This document shows positions 1 through 9,190 of a DNA stretch of 38,846 nucleotides, one piece after another (within the stretch, counting starts at the first letter, position 1; every line of letters starts with the position of its first letter). The notes under the pieces are model-generated. The model was not told the DNA's origin and did no database searches. It saw nothing but the letters and a program-made list of their open reading frames with translations. Both the position numbers and the translations under genes were made by a program. Source of the DNA: Prosthecobacter debontii (GTDB taxonomy: Bacteria > Verrucomicrobiota > Verrucomicrobiia > Verrucomicrobiales > Akkermansiaceae); contig CAMCBV010000028.1 of the NCBI GenBank assembly GCA_945873125.1, forward strand, positions 1 to 38,846. The letters are read 5' to 3'.

Positions 1-537
1 GCAGAGCTCATTCGACAAAGCATCGGCTGGAATGTGGGGACGATCCATCTAGGCAACGCATGGAAGCCGTGGTCGGTGGGAAGCAAACCGCGCTCACTCG
101 CATCAGAAACCTTGGAAACAGCATACGCCTTTGATGCAATGGTGCAGAACTCAGACCGCGAACCAGACAACCCGAACATGCTCTGGCGGGGCGACACCCT
201 GGCTCTGTTGGACTTTGACAAAGCATTTGCCTATCTGCGCACAGAGGAAGCGGAAGATCGCCCTTGGCGGAAGACACTGATTAACCAGAACCTACATAGA
301 CATAGTCTTTATCCTCATTTGCCAGAGCTCAGAGAAGAGTTAATTCTGGGCAGGGATCTCTGGGATACCTTTGAAGAATGGTGGCATACGAGTCCTTCAG
401 GTCAATTTTCTGCGGCAATCTCAGCAAAGTTGCAGGATCCAGATCTGGACTTGCCACGCCTTGAATGCTACCTTAGGAAACTCTCCGCTGCTGCGGATGA
501 TTTTTTCCCTTACCTGACTGAAGCCAGTCGACCATGA
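1..537 (+). CDS. HipA-like kinase domain protein, C-terminal part (5' end outside window)
   Basis: The frame is open from base 1, so the gene starts before the window; the GTG at 34 is probably an internal codon. The visible 178 residues contain NPNMLW followed by LALLDFDKAFAYL. This resembles the metal-binding and catalytic-loop region of HipA-like/PI3-4-kinase-like proteins that sit beside DUF3037 genes, where the usual text is NPNLLW...LxLIDHGxAxYF. Here the His is replaced to give DFDKAF. The stop codon overlaps the start of the DUF3037 gene in an ATGA, which indicates translational coupling. The family is generally annotated from sequence only, and the substrate is unknown. The kinase call rests on this motif and the neighbour, because the N-terminal nucleotide-binding half is not visible. 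Confidence 0.6.
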   Translation, partial: AELIRQSIGWNVGTIHLGNAWKPWSVGSKPRSLASETLETAYAFDAMVQNSDREPDNPNMLWRGDTLALLDFDKAFAYLRTEEAEDRPWRKTLINQNLHRHSLYPHLPELREELILGRDLWDTFEEWWHTSPSGQFSAAISAKLQDPDLDLPRLECYLRKLSAAADDFFPYLTEASRP

Positions 538-1388
538 GCCTCGAACGATACAGTTTCTGTTTTCTGCGCTACGTTCACGAACCACTTTCCGGTGAGTTCG
601 CCAACGTGGGCGTATTGCTGTGGGCACCGCAAAGCAATTTCCTAGGATTCAAGGCCTCACAAAAATACACACGGCTCAGTCATTTCTTTTACGACTTTCA
701 ACCCCAAGATCATCGTCAGATGATTGCGAGAATCGACACGCAATTCCGGAAACTGGCCAAGGAACTTGCAGACACGCAAAGATTGCCCTTCGCGCAAGAG
801 CCGGAAAGTGCTCGTGATCTTGCGATCAAACTGATTCCTCACGATGACGCCGCTCTCCAATGGAGTTTATCCGGTGGCGGACTTACGGATTCGCCAGCTG
901 CTGAACTCGATATACTCTTTCAAGATGCTGTCGCTCGCCACTATGAGTCCAGCGAAGAAGCACGAAGAGACGATGGAGTTATCTACAGAGAAATTTACAG
1001 CCGCGCGTTCGAGTCTGCTGTGGTGAAACCGCATATCGCCTCACATGAAGTCAAAGCACCTTTGGCATCGCACGTGTTTAAACAAGCATGGAAAAACGGT
1101 GTTTGGAATGTTTACCAGCCGCTGTCCTTTGACCTCAAACAAGCCGAATCCATCCGCAACAAAGCATTGCGGTGGGATAGTCTCACACGCTTCCTCGCGG
1201 ACTCGGATGATAAACCAAAAATTCACTTACTGCTCGGTGCGCCTACGGGTGGCGAGCAGCGCAAGGACTACGCGAATGCGAAGGACATATTGCACGCATC
1301 CAAACTTGCGAAGCTGATTGAAGAGGATGAGGCTGCGGACTTTGCATCGGAACTTGCAGATCGGGTTGAAAAAGCTGGCGCTGCTTAA
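534..1388 (+). CDS. DUF3037 family protein
   Basis: A 284-residue soluble protein with no signal peptide. Its N-terminus, YSFCFLRYVHEPLSGEFANV, matches the DUF3037 opening (YSxxRyvpdxxxgEfvNVGVlL), followed by GVLLWAP. The rest is rich in charged helices. DUF3037 proteins are regularly encoded directly downstream of HipA-like kinase genes, as here with a 4-bp ATGA overlap, so the two products probably act together. The biochemical role is not known. The pairing recalls two-component toxin or signalling modules, but that is inference. The gene ends just before a strong hairpin at 1395-1416. Confidence 0.75.
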   Translation: MSLERYSFCFLRYVHEPLSGEFANVGVLLWAPQSNFLGFKASQKYTRLSHFFYDFQPQDHRQMIARIDTQFRKLAKELADTQRLPFAQEPESARDLAIKLIPHDDAALQWSLSGGGLTDSPAAELDILFQDAVARHYESSEEARRDDGVIYREIYSRAFESAVVKPHIASHEVKAPLASHVFKQAWKNGVWNVYQPLSFDLKQAESIRNKALRWDSLTRFLADSDDKPKIHLLLGAPTGGEQRKDYANAKDILHASKLAKLIEEDEAADFASELADRVEKAGAA

Positions 1389-1394
1389 ATAGCA

Positions 1395-1416
1395 AGAGCC
1401 GCCAGAAGGCGGCTCT
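1395..1416 (+). terminator. hairpin after the kinase-DUF3037 pair
   Basis: A perfect 9-bp GC-rich stem (AGAGCCGCC / GGCGGCTCT, loop AGAA) begins 6 bases after the DUF3037 stop codon. It is placed as a transcription terminator should be, but no T-run follows on either strand. It may instead act as an mRNA-end stabiliser. Confidence 0.45.
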
Positions 1417-1491
1417 GCACTTGGCTATGAACCAAGGGGATGATGGTGGAAGTTACGTTTATAACTTAAATCTTCAATGATATTCTTCTGA

Positions 1492-2847
1492 TCAAAACTC
1501 GCAATGCCCCGGCGTTCTCGGGAACGGAATCACATCGCGGATGTTTTGAATTCCGGTGACAAACATCAGTAAACGCTCGAAGCCGAGGCCGAAGCCCGCA
1601 TGGGGAACGGTTCCGTATTTCCGCAGATCCGCATACCAGGAGTAGGACTCTGGATCGATGTTGTGATGCTTGAAATTTTCTAACAGCACATCGTAACGTT
1701 CCTCGCGCTGCGAACCGCCGATGATTTCCCCAATCCCCGGAACCAGTAGATCCATCGCGGTGACGGTTTTGCCATCTTCATTGAGGCGCATGTAGAAAGG
1801 TTTGATTTCCTTGGGGTAGTTGAAAACGGTGGTGGGTTGTTTGAAATATTCCTCCGTCAACCAACGCTCGTGCTCGGACTGGAGGTTGAGTCCGTATTTT
1901 ACGGGGTATTGGAATTCCTTGCCGGAACTTTCTAACAATTTTACCGCATCGGTGTAAGTGATGCGCTGGAAGGGTTTCTCGACGACGTGTTGAAGCCGCG
2001 CGCGCAGGCCTTTGTCGATGAATTTTTCAAAGATGGAGAGGTCAGGATCGGCGAGCGCTTCACGAACTAGGAATTTGATCATTTCCTCGGCACAATCCAT
2101 ATCCCCGGCGAGATCGCAGAAAGCCATCTCCGGTTCAACCATCCAGAACTCTGCGGCGTGGCGCGAGGTATTGGAATTTTCCGCCCGAAAGGTTGGGCCG
2201 AAGGTGTAGATGTTAGAGAGCGCGCAGGCAAATGTCTCCCCCTCCAACTGACCCGATACTGTGAGATAAGCACGCTTGCCGAAGAAGTCCTCGGTGTCCT
2301 TGGAAATTTTGTCATCTGGCAGCGTGGTGACACGGAACATCTCGCCTGCGCCCTCGCAATCGCTAGCGGTAACGATGGGTGTGTGGACGTAAACAAAGTC
2401 ACGCTCTTGGAAAAACCGATGGATCGCAAACGCCATTCGAGAACGAATCCGAAATGCCGCGCCATAGAGATTGGTGCGTGGCCGCAAGTGCGCAATCGAG
2501 CGGAGAAATTCTTGTGAGTGGCCCTTCTTCTGAAGCGGATAGTCCTCCGGAACCTCGCCGATCAACCGGATCTCAGTTGCCTGCATTTCCCAATCCTGGC
2601 CTTGCGCCGGCGAGGCGATGAGTTTTCCCGTAACCTGCACCGAGGCACCAGTCGCCATCTTAAAAATATCCTCGTAACCCGGAATCCCCGCATCCGCGAT
2701 GATCTGAAGATTTCCCAAGCAAGTGCCGTCATTGAGCTCAATGAATGAAAAACCCTTTGAGTCCCGCCGCGTGCGCACCCATCCCGCAACAACTAACGTG
2801 TCCATGGGTTCCGTGCAGGCGAGAACGTGCTTGATGAGCGTGCGCAT
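1492..2847 (-). CDS. asnS: asparaginyl-tRNA synthetase
   Basis: Class II aminoacyl-tRNA synthetase of 451 residues that charges tRNA-Asn in the cytoplasm. An N-terminal OB-fold anticodon-binding domain ([20 protein letters not shown], about residues 20-40) precedes the catalytic core. Motif 2 is visible as [21 protein letters not shown] and motif 3 as [15 protein letters not shown]. The C-terminus [13 protein letters not shown] is the usual AsnRS ending. ATG start; full length for the family. It stands alone, with a hairpin-forming intergenic repeat immediately upstream (2850-2918) that would lie in its 5' leader. Confidence 0.97.
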   Translation of the reverse strand: MRTLIKHVLACTEPMDTLVVAGWVRTRRDSKGFSFIELNDGTCLGNLQIIADAGIPGYEDIFKMATGASVQVTGKLIASPAQGQDWEMQATEIRLIGEVPEDYPLQKKGHSQEFLRSIAHLRPRTNLYGAAFRIRSRMAFAIHRFFQERDFVYVHTPIVTASDCEGAGEMFRVTTLPDDKISKDTEDFFGKRAYLTVSGQLEGETFACALSNIYTFGPTFRAENSNTSRHAAEFWMVEPEMAFCDLAGDMDCAEEMIKFLVREALADPDLSIFEKFIDKGLRARLQHVVEKPFQRITYTDAVKLLESSGKEFQYPVKYGLNLQSEHERWLTEEYFKQPTTVFNYPKEIKPFYMRLNEDGKTVTAMDLLVPGIGEIIGGSQREERYDVLLENFKHHNIDPESYSWYADLRKYGTVPHAGFGLGFERLLMFVTGIQNIRDVIPFPRTPGHCEF

Positions 2848-2849
2848 GC

Positions 2850-2918
2850 GGGGAGTTTAAATTTCAAGTTTCAAAGTTCAACTACCAAGAAAACTCTAAA
2901 CTTTAAATTTTAAACCCC
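2850..2918. repeat. AT-rich inverted repeat upstream of asnS
   Basis: Imperfect inverted repeat with arms at about 2850-2880 and 2891-2918. Each arm is made of near-repeated pieces such as TTTAAATTTCAAGTTTCAAAG. It starts two bases upstream of the asnS ATG, so any transcript from beyond it would carry the hairpin directly before the start codon. It is one of several intergenic elements here with quasi-repetitive arms (16069, 16361, 32900, 34165). Confidence 0.6.
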
Positions 2919-3023
2919 AAGGAGATAGACCTATTGCTAGAAATCTTTGCCGAAACAGAGTGGCGGAAAGATTTGGATGCATGCTCCTTTGGCGGATTAG
3001 GCGGATTGAGATTTGTTGGGGAT

Positions 3024-3479
3024 TCACTCAAAAGGGTTGATTGGCTTGATGCCGGGAATCCCAAAAAAATCCGATGCATTTTCGGTGATGATAACAGGAA
3101 TATTCTCTCGAATCATCAACGCGGCAAGTTGGCGGTCGAAGTAATTTTGACGAGTCATACTGCCATCCACACAAAGATTGAGTGCATGGCGCGTAGTCTC
3201 CAACGTCAACGGCAGAACGGTGAGTCCGCGCAACCCGGATATGGAAAGAATTTTTTCCCGTGCGATGGCAGGGCTGTCGGGTGGCTGGTTTTTTGGACCC
3301 GTCAGATTTGGATACATTTCCGCGAGATTCTGTACGGAAATAAACAACTCTACATCTTGGCGATGTCGGAGAGCTAATATCTCTCTTGAGATATCATGCC
3401 GCGGATCGCCTGTCAGAGTGGCATAAATGAGGACATTCGTATCCACGAGAATTCGGCCAATCAGATCATCAGCGCGCAT
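3024..3479 (-). CDS. vapC: VapC-like PIN domain ribonuclease toxin
   Basis: A 151-residue PIN-domain protein. Acidic residues expected in the metal-binding site are visible: D13 in LVDTNVLIYA at the N-terminus, a mid-protein E in NLAEMYPN, and C-terminal NYFDRQLAALM and ITENASDF. VapC toxins cleave RNA, often tRNA, and are held inactive by their VapB partner. The ATG at 3479 was chosen because it overlaps the antitoxin stop by 11 bp (TATGCGCGCTGA) and gives the canonical PIN start; a longer frame to 3539 lies inside the antitoxin gene. The target RNA cannot be told from sequence. Confidence 0.88.
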   Translation of the reverse strand: MRADDLIGRILVDTNVLIYATLTGDPRHDISREILALRHRQDVELFISVQNLAEMYPNLTGPKNQPPDSPAIAREKILSISGLRGLTVLPLTLETTRHALNLCVDGSMTRQNYFDRQLAALMIRENIPVIITENASDFFGIPGIKPINPFE

Positions 3480-3678
3480 ACGTTTCCTCCCGACTGAACT
3501 GACCCACAAAACGACCCTGTGAGGTAACAATTTCATCACTGGCTCTGCTGCGTTTCCGTAAAAATTCCTCCAAAGCCATCTCTATAATTTGACTCCTTGC
3601 TCGGCGCTCCTCTTGCCCAAACTTATCAAGCTCTCCCAAAAGCTCCTGATCAATCGTAGCACTAATATGTGATTTCAT
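3469..3678 (-). CDS. vapB: ribbon-helix-helix antitoxin (VapB/CopG type)
   Basis: A 69-residue protein with an N-terminal ribbon-helix-helix DNA-binding fold: ISATIDQELLGELDKF forms strand and helix 1, and ARSQIIEMALEEFL helix 2 (about residues 4-39). A short acidic/aromatic tail (FVGQFSREETYAR) follows, as expected for the toxin-binding segment. It precedes and overlaps the PIN toxin gene, the normal antitoxin-first order. Such pairs repress their own promoter; a TTGACA hexamer lies upstream at about 3709-3714 (minus strand), but a matching -10 box is unclear. Confidence 0.85.
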   Translation of the reverse strand: MKSHISATIDQELLGELDKFGQEERRARSQIIEMALEEFLRKRSRASDEIVTSQGRFVGQFSREETYAR

Positions 3679-3790
3679 AACATGACTGTGCTACTATTCT
3701 AAAAAATGTCAAATGGATATCCTGCCTGTAGAGGGCTCACTCGCCCAGAAAGATGACTCTCCTCGCCTCCACCAACTCCTCTTTCCCTTT

Positions 3791-3819
3791 AAGAAAAAAG
3801 CCCGAACCAAACTCGGGCT
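3791..3819 (-). terminator. rho-independent terminator of chrA
   Basis: Perfect 7-bp stem AGCCCGA (3799-3805) / TCGGGCT (3813-3819). On the minus strand it is followed by a T-rich run (complement of 3791-3799). The stem overlaps the last base of the chrA stop codon. Confidence 0.85.
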
Positions 3820-5117
3820 CACCGCCACCCCATCGAAGCCAAGCCCAACAAAGCACAAGCACCGAGGACGATCGTGAACGGAATTTTGAAGCGCCACATC
3901 GCAAGGAACGCGGCGATCGCGAGGAGAGCGATGAAAAAGTCGAAGTCTCCTTTGCCGAGCCAGAGAGCATGCATGGAAAATTTCACTCCGAGGTTGAGAA
4001 TCACCCCGACGACCGCGGCGGTGATGGCGGTCAGCGCGGCACCGATGCGCGGCATCTCGCGCAGGCCCTCGACGAATGGTGCACCGAGAAACACGAGCAG
4101 GAAACACGGCACAAAGGTTACCCAAGTGGTAATGAATGCGCCGATGCTTGCAGCGGCGAGCGGGCTGAATGAGCCGGGATGCTGCCAACCCCCCACGAAG
4201 CCCACGAATTGCAACACCATGATCAAGGGTCCCGGCGTGGTTTCAGCCAAGGCAAGCCCGCTCATCATCTGCGGATGGGTGAGCCATTGGAAATTCTCCA
4301 CCGCTTGTTGGGCAACGTAAGGCAAAACCGCATACGCACCACCAAAAGTGACCAGCGCGGCTTTACTGAAAAACACTCCTTGAGCGAAGGGCGTGCTCTG
4401 CCAGCCGAGCCATGCGCCCAGCCCAAGCACCGGCAACACCCACAGAGGAACGCACACCAGGAGAATCGTCAAACTCCGCAGCCATGTCGGCTTCAGCGAG
4501 GGCGGCAGGGTGAGGCATCCTTCTTCGTTTTCTTCATGCGAAGCGCCGTGACCTTTGCCTGCGGGAAATTGTTTCGGAAAGATACGATGTCCAACTAGAC
4601 CGAAAAACGCCGCTCCGAAAATGATGAGGATGAACGAGATGTTGAAAAAAAAGATCCCGACAAATGACAAGACGGCGATCATCCAGAGCGTCCCGCTGCG
4701 CAGCGTTTTCCCGCCGATGCGAATGACCGCAGAGAAAATGACCGCGATCACGGCAGGCAGGAGTCCGTAAAAAATAGCTTTTAAAAATAGCAAATCTCCG
4801 CCCGCCATATAGAGCCAGCTCAGCCCGAAAAGAATCAAGGCGGAGGGCAGGACAAACAGCACTCCCGCCGCCAGCCCCCCTTTCCAACCATGCAACCTCC
4901 AACCGAGATAGGTCGCGAGTTGTTGCGCCTCCGGGCCGGGCAAAAGCATGCAGAAATTCAAGGCATGCAGGAAATGGCTTTCAGAAATCCATTTTTTCTT
5001 CTCCACCAGATCCCGATGCATGATGGCAATCTGCCCTGCCGGGCCGCCGAAGCTGATCAGCCCGAGCCTCAGCCAATAGGCAATCGCTTCGCGGAGTTTC
5101 GGCATCGACGGATTCAT
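3819..5117 (-). CDS. chrA: chromate transporter, ChrA (CHR) family
   Basis: Polytopic inner-membrane protein of about 432 residues with the CHR-family tandem duplication. The N-terminal half carries GLISFGGPAGQIAIMH and PGPEAQQLATYLGW. The C-terminal half repeats the pattern as ALVTFGGAYAVLPYVAQ and ETTPGPLIMVLQFVG. A hydrophilic linker (KGHGASHEENEEG) joins the halves. The family exports chromate, probably by anion exchange, and may also handle sulfate-like anions. The ATG at 5117 is preferred; a TTG at 5147 would add ten residues of no family resemblance. It is a single-gene unit with its own terminator. The substrate in this organism is unproven. Confidence 0.92.
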   Translation of the reverse strand: MNPSMPKLREAIAYWLRLGLISFGGPAGQIAIMHRDLVEKKKWISESHFLHALNFCMLLPGPEAQQLATYLGWRLHGWKGGLAAGVLFVLPSALILFGLSWLYMAGGDLLFLKAIFYGLLPAVIAVIFSAVIRIGGKTLRSGTLWMIAVLSFVGIFFFNISFILIIFGAAFFGLVGHRIFPKQFPAGKGHGASHEENEEGCLTLPPSLKPTWLRSLTILLVCVPLWVLPVLGLGAWLGWQSTPFAQGVFFSKAALVTFGGAYAVLPYVAQQAVENFQWLTHPQMMSGLALAETTPGPLIMVLQFVGFVGGWQHPGSFSPLAAASIGAFITTWVTFVPCFLLVFLGAPFVEGLREMPRIGAALTAITAAVVGVILNLGVKFSMHALWLGKGDFDFFIALLAIAAFLAMWRFKIPFTIVLGACALLGLASMGWR

Positions 5118-5246
5118 GATGGAAAAATGGATCCGGTCCTGGACCAAGTCGAGTGGCGAAATTTCACAGGCATGGTTTGGTTTGAGAAAAATCGAAATAT
5201 ATCGCGAAACCCTCGAGTAAGATTAAGCTCCATATCTTAAAGACCC

Positions 5247-7172
5247 ATGAAATTCTCCCGGCGTTTTCTACTTAAAATCTCTCCTTTCATTTTTTTAAAA
5301 GGAACCGCGACTCAAGTTTTGGCTGCCGCTGCGGAATCCAGCCAACCTTTCGGAGAAAAATACGCCGCTTTGGATTCTTTGGCATCGGGTGAGTGGTGGA
5401 CAAAAATTCCCAGAGGAAAAAGCGCGCCGCCGCCACCGATGAAAGTCCCGCGCGATGAAGTGGTGGCTTTCGCTCTCTACACCGTGGATCGCGGGGTCAT
5501 GAAAATGACCGCTCAGTTATTTCCCCTCATGCCGGACGAGGTGCGGGAAGTTCGACTTGAACTCGAACGCAATGGCAAATGGGAACAGATAGCTATCACG
5601 GAAGTCGTGCTGCCGGGCTGGAGTGGACATTTTCGAATCGAAAATTGGGATGATACGAAAGACATCAAATACCGCGTCCGCCATGGCAAGAAAGCGATGT
5701 TTGAAGGCCTTGTCCGCAAAGATCCCAAGGACAAGCAAGAGATCGTCATTGCAAACATGTCATGCAACTCGAGCCGCACCACAGGCCTGCGACCCGAGAT
5801 TGTCGAGCACCTCATTTTTCACAACCCGGATCTGCTCTATTTCGCCGGCGATCAAACCTACCGTCACACGGAACATACCGCGGGCTGGATCGAATTCGGT
5901 TTGCAGTTCCGCGATGTGATGCGTGACCGCCCGACCATCTGCATTCCCGATGATCATGATGTCGGGCAGCCAAATCTCTGGGGAGCCGGAGGAAAAAAAT
6001 CCACACGCGGAGACGGTGCTGATGGCGGATATTTTTATCCCGTGGAATACGTGAACATGGTTCAGCGCCAGCAGACATGGAACCTGCCGGATCCCATCGA
6101 TCCAGCCCCGGTCGAGAGCGGGATAAGCGTTTATTTTACCCATCTCAACATCGGCGGGATCGATTTCGCGATCCTCGAGGACAGGAAATTCAAATCCGGT
6201 CCGTTTGGAAACATTCCCAAAATGGGACCGCGACCGGATCACATCGTGGATCCTGCCTATGATCCGAAATCCATCGATCTTCCGGGACTCCAACTGCTCG
6301 GTGCGCGCCAGGAAAAATTTCTCAATCAATGGAGCCAGGATTGGACCGGAGCGGAAATGAAAGCCGTGCTTTCACAGACCGCATTTTGCGGCGCGGTTCA
6401 CATGCATGGCGGCCGGAATGACCGGCTACTGGCGGACCTTGATTGCAATGGTTGGCCGCAAACTCCCCGCAAAAAGGCACTTGAAGCCATCCGTCGTTGT
6501 TGGGCCGTGCACCTTTGCGGGGATCAGCATCTTGCTGTTGTCACCAAGCAAGGTATCGATGAGTTCGGCGATGGACCGTATGAGTTCACGAGTCCCGCAC
6601 TGGTTAACACGATCTATGGTCGTTGGTGGCATCCGCTTGATGAAAAGGCGGGACCGAATCCTGTTGAGAAGAGCCCGCTGCCTTGGACCGGTGATTTCAA
6701 AGACGGCCTTGGGAACAAAATCTCGATGATGGCCTATGCGAATCCGACGGACATAAAAGATGAAAAGCTGCGGGCCGATGGCTATGGAGTGGTTCGTTTC
6801 AACAAGCAGGCGCGCACGATCCAATTCGAATGTTGGCCGCGTTTCTCCGATGCGAAACAAGGCAATCAAGCGCAGTTCCCCGGCTGGCCGATCACCGTTG
6901 AAATGGAGAAAAACGATGGTCGAAAAATCGCCGGATATTTGCCGAATCTGGTTTTCAAAGGCGCCCAGAATCCGGTGGTTCAGGTCATCTCCGAATCAGG
7001 TGGCGAAATTCTTTATACCGTCCGCACCCAAGGAGGGAAATTTCAGCCAAAGGTCTATGCCGCCGGCAAATACACGATCAAAGTCGGAACCGATAAAGCG
7101 GATGGTCAAACACTGACTGGCCTATTAGCCTCGACAAAAGACACGGCAGGAGTCCGTGAAATCCACATCTGA
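5247..7172 (+). CDS. exported PhoD-like alkaline phosphatase family protein
   Basis: A 641-residue protein with a signal-type N-terminus ([14 protein letters not shown], then VLAAAAE). The single RR and hydrophobic core are suggestive of Tat or Sec export. It belongs to the PhoD-like metallophosphoesterases. Metal-ligand motifs are visible in order: FAGDQTYRH (199-207), IPDDHDVGQ (233-241) and CGDQH (424-428). These enzymes hydrolyse phosphate mono- or diesters outside the cytoplasm. An N-terminal strand-rich domain (about 60-165) and a C-terminal beta domain flank the core. The gene lies 4 bp upstream of a secreted sulfatase, so the pair is probably co-transcribed and degrades esterified polymers; the substrate is unknown. 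Confidence 0.85.
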   Translation: MKFSRRFLLKISPFIFLKGTATQVLAAAAESSQPFGEKYAALDSLASGEWWTKIPRGKSAPPPPMKVPRDEVVAFALYTVDRGVMKMTAQLFPLMPDEVREVRLELERNGKWEQIAITEVVLPGWSGHFRIENWDDTKDIKYRVRHGKKAMFEGLVRKDPKDKQEIVIANMSCNSSRTTGLRPEIVEHLIFHNPDLLYFAGDQTYRHTEHTAGWIEFGLQFRDVMRDRPTICIPDDHDVGQPNLWGAGGKKSTRGDGADGGYFYPVEYVNMVQRQQTWNLPDPIDPAPVESGISVYFTHLNIGGIDFAILEDRKFKSGPFGNIPKMGPRPDHIVDPAYDPKSIDLPGLQLLGARQEKFLNQWSQDWTGAEMKAVLSQTAFCGAVHMHGGRNDRLLADLDCNGWPQTPRKKALEAIRRCWAVHLCGDQHLAVVTKQGIDEFGDGPYEFTSPALVNTIYGRWWHPLDEKAGPNPVEKSPLPWTGDFKDGLGNKISMMAYANPTDIKDEKLRADGYGVVRFNKQARTIQFECWPRFSDAKQGNQAQFPGWPITVEMEKNDGRKIAGYLPNLVFKGAQNPVVQVISESGGEILYTVRTQGGKFQPKVYAAGKYTIKVGTDKADGQTLTGLLASTKDTAGVREIHI

Positions 7173-7176
7173 TTCT

Positions 7177-8547
7177 ATGAAATCTTGTTCATTTCTTGCC
7201 GCATTACTCATTCTCAGCAGTGTTCATGCTGAGCCTGAAAAACCCAATGTCTTGATTCTTTTCGCCGATGACTGGCGTCACGATACATTGGGCGCGGCCG
7301 GACACCCCATAGTGAAAACCCCGAACCTTGATGCGCTAGCCAAAGACGGCATTCGTTTCACTCACAACTGCGTAACGACTTCGATCTGCAGCATCAGTCG
7401 CGCTACGCTTTTGAGCGGCCAATGGATGTCACGCCATGGAGCAACCGATTTCAAAGAATTGAGAAAACCCTGGGGTGACACCTATCCGGGAATCATGCGA
7501 GCCAAGGGTTACCACACAGGACATGTAGGAAAATGGCATAATGGCAAATTTTCCAAGGATGATTTCGACTTTGGTCGTGCTTACTTCGGCAAACATTGGA
7601 TCAAAAACAAGGACGGCACGAAGATTCATGTCACCCAAAAAAACGAAAAAGACGCGATGGAGTTTTTAAAAACCCGCCCAGCTGACAAACCCTTCGTCTT
7701 AACCTTGGCATTTTTTGCAACTCATGCGGAAGACCTTAACCCTCTGCAATATCTACCACAGGAAAAAAGCCTATCGCTCTATCAGAATGTGACTATTCCA
7801 GTTCCTGCAAATGCAACTGAAGCGTCCTTTCGGAAACTGCCTTTTTTCCTGCAGGGCAAAAACAATGAAAGCCGGAACCGCTGGAAATGGCGCTTTGACA
7901 CGCCGGAAAAATTTCAAACCATGATGAAAAATTATTTCCGCCTCGCCAGCGAAGTGGATGAAACGTGCGGGAATCTGATTGCCGAACTCAAGCGCCAGGG
8001 GATTTACGAAAACACTCTGATTATTTTCACGACGGATAACGGCTATTTTCACGCTGAACACGGTCTTGCGGACAAATGGTACCCGCATCAAGAGAGCATT
8101 CGGGTGCCCCTTATCATTCGAGATCCACGCATGACAGCGACCAAACGCGGCTCGACCAACGACGATTTCACTCTCAACACTGATCTCGCGCCAACCATCC
8201 TCCGCTTCGCGGGTATAGACCCGCCAAATGTCATGCAAGGTCGGGACATATCCGAACTCTATCTCGGCAAAAGCATCACCGATTGGCGCACCGAATTTTT
8301 TTACGAGCACCCATCCATACGAAGCGAGGATCCGACGATTGAAAGCAAAGATTTCATCCCCGCTTCCGAGGCCTTGGTGAGAAAAGATTGGAAATATTTC
8401 TACTGGCCGGACTTCAAAACCGAACAGCTGTTCCATATTCTTGAAGACCCACGGGAAGAAAACGACCTAGCCAATGATCCGAAGTTTCGTGAAAAACTCA
8501 CGGAAATGCGCACGCGCTTTAGAGAACTAAAAGAAGCGGCGAAGTAG
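7177..8547 (+). CDS. exported type I sulfatase with CSISR active-site variant
   Basis: About 456 residues with a clear signal peptide ([18 protein letters not shown]) followed by [17 protein letters not shown], the N-terminal metal-binding strand (D31, D32). The formylglycine site reads C71-S-I-S-R75, followed by ATLLSGQ; the usual core is C-x-P/A-S-R, so Ile at +2 is a variant. Further metal ligands are in [13 protein letters not shown] (D287, N288). It hydrolyses sulfate esters, probably on a polysaccharide. The ATG at 7177 was chosen 4 bp after the phosphatase stop. A GTG at 7156 lies only 3 bases behind an AGGAG and would overlap the phosphatase gene, so it remains possible. It ends at a long perfect hairpin. 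Confidence 0.9.
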   Translation: MKSCSFLAALLILSSVHAEPEKPNVLILFADDWRHDTLGAAGHPIVKTPNLDALAKDGIRFTHNCVTTSICSISRATLLSGQWMSRHGATDFKELRKPWGDTYPGIMRAKGYHTGHVGKWHNGKFSKDDFDFGRAYFGKHWIKNKDGTKIHVTQKNEKDAMEFLKTRPADKPFVLTLAFFATHAEDLNPLQYLPQEKSLSLYQNVTIPVPANATEASFRKLPFFLQGKNNESRNRWKWRFDTPEKFQTMMKNYFRLASEVDETCGNLIAELKRQGIYENTLIIFTTDNGYFHAEHGLADKWYPHQESIRVPLIIRDPRMTATKRGSTNDDFTLNTDLAPTILRFAGIDPPNVMQGRDISELYLGKSITDWRTEFFYEHPSIRSEDPTIESKDFIPASEALVRKDWKYFYWPDFKTEQLFHILEDPREENDLANDPKFREKLTEMRTRFRELKEAAK

Positions 8548-8554
8548 AAAAAAG

Positions 8555-8611
8555 GGACCGCGTGACTCCAGTCGCGCATTCTGAACAAGCGCGACTGGAG
8601 TCACGCGGTCC
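8555..8611. repeat. perfect 23-bp inverted repeat, likely bidirectional terminator
   Basis: Arms 8555-8577 and 8589-8611 are perfectly complementary over 23 bp, with an 11-base loop, between the convergent sulfatase and def genes. On the minus strand the stem is followed by a run of six T (complement of 8549-8553 and neighbours), so it can terminate def. On the plus strand no T-run follows. The stem is longer than a normal terminator, and its CGCGTGAC core recurs at 30187-30195, so it may be a REP-like element used as a terminator. Confidence 0.8.
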
Positions 8612-8627
8612 AAATAGTCCCTTCTCC

Positions 8628-9173
8628 TCAGTTGCCCAACAACCTCTTCAACCGATTCTTCACGCTGACTTTTCCCACAGCGGAGAGCCGATCCACGAAG
8701 AGGATGCCGTTGAGGTGATCGATCTCGTGTTGAAGGGCGCGGGATAACAAGCCGTCGGTTTCGATGACCAAGGTGCTGCCGTCAAGTTGTTCGAGCGTGG
8801 CTTTGACAGCAGCAGGTCGGCGGACTTCATAACGGATACCTTCAATGCTCAAGCAACCCTCGAAATCGATTTCCTTTTCCTGCCCGAACTCAAGCTTCGG
8901 GTTGATGAAAATGAGCGGCATGATTTCGGCAAGCTCCGCATGTTTCCCGTTCACTTTGAGAAACGAAACGCATTCAGGATCATGCGAGACATCAATCACC
9001 GCGAGCTGAAGATCCATGCCAACCTGAGGTGCCGCGAGACCGACACCATTCGCATCAACCATGGTCTCGATCATGTTTTGCGCGAGCTCACGGATCGCAG
9101 CATCAACCTCAGCGACCTGACGGCACTGTTGACGCAGAACGGGATCGCCGTATTGGACGATGGGTAGGAGCAT
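8628..9173 (-). CDS. def: peptide deformylase
   Basis: A 181-residue metalloenzyme that removes the N-formyl group from nascent proteins. All three motifs are present: GVGLAAPQVG (43-52), EGCLSIEG with metal ligand C107, and QHEIDHLNG with ligands H149 and H153 and catalytic E150. ATG start and normal family length. It begins 17 bp after ilvN and so is probably the last gene of the ilvB-ilvN-def unit. The convergent 23-bp hairpin lies just past its stop. Confidence 0.97.
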   Translation of the reverse strand: MLLPIVQYGDPVLRQQCRQVAEVDAAIRELAQNMIETMVDANGVGLAAPQVGMDLQLAVIDVSHDPECVSFLKVNGKHAELAEIMPLIFINPKLEFGQEKEIDFEGCLSIEGIRYEVRRPAAVKATLEQLDGSTLVIETDGLLSRALQHEIDHLNGILFVDRLSAVGKVSVKNRLKRLLGN

Positions 9174-9190
9174 CGTTAAAAAAATGACGT

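Noticed and set aside
2934..3377. 147-codon open frame on the plus strand
   Set aside because: Runs antisense through the VapC-like PIN gene. The composition is irregular and the minus-strand gene has clear motifs and an antitoxin partner.
5760..6329. 189-codon open frame on the minus strand
   Set aside because: Antisense to the PhoD-like gene, across its metal-binding motifs; no independent evidence for coding.
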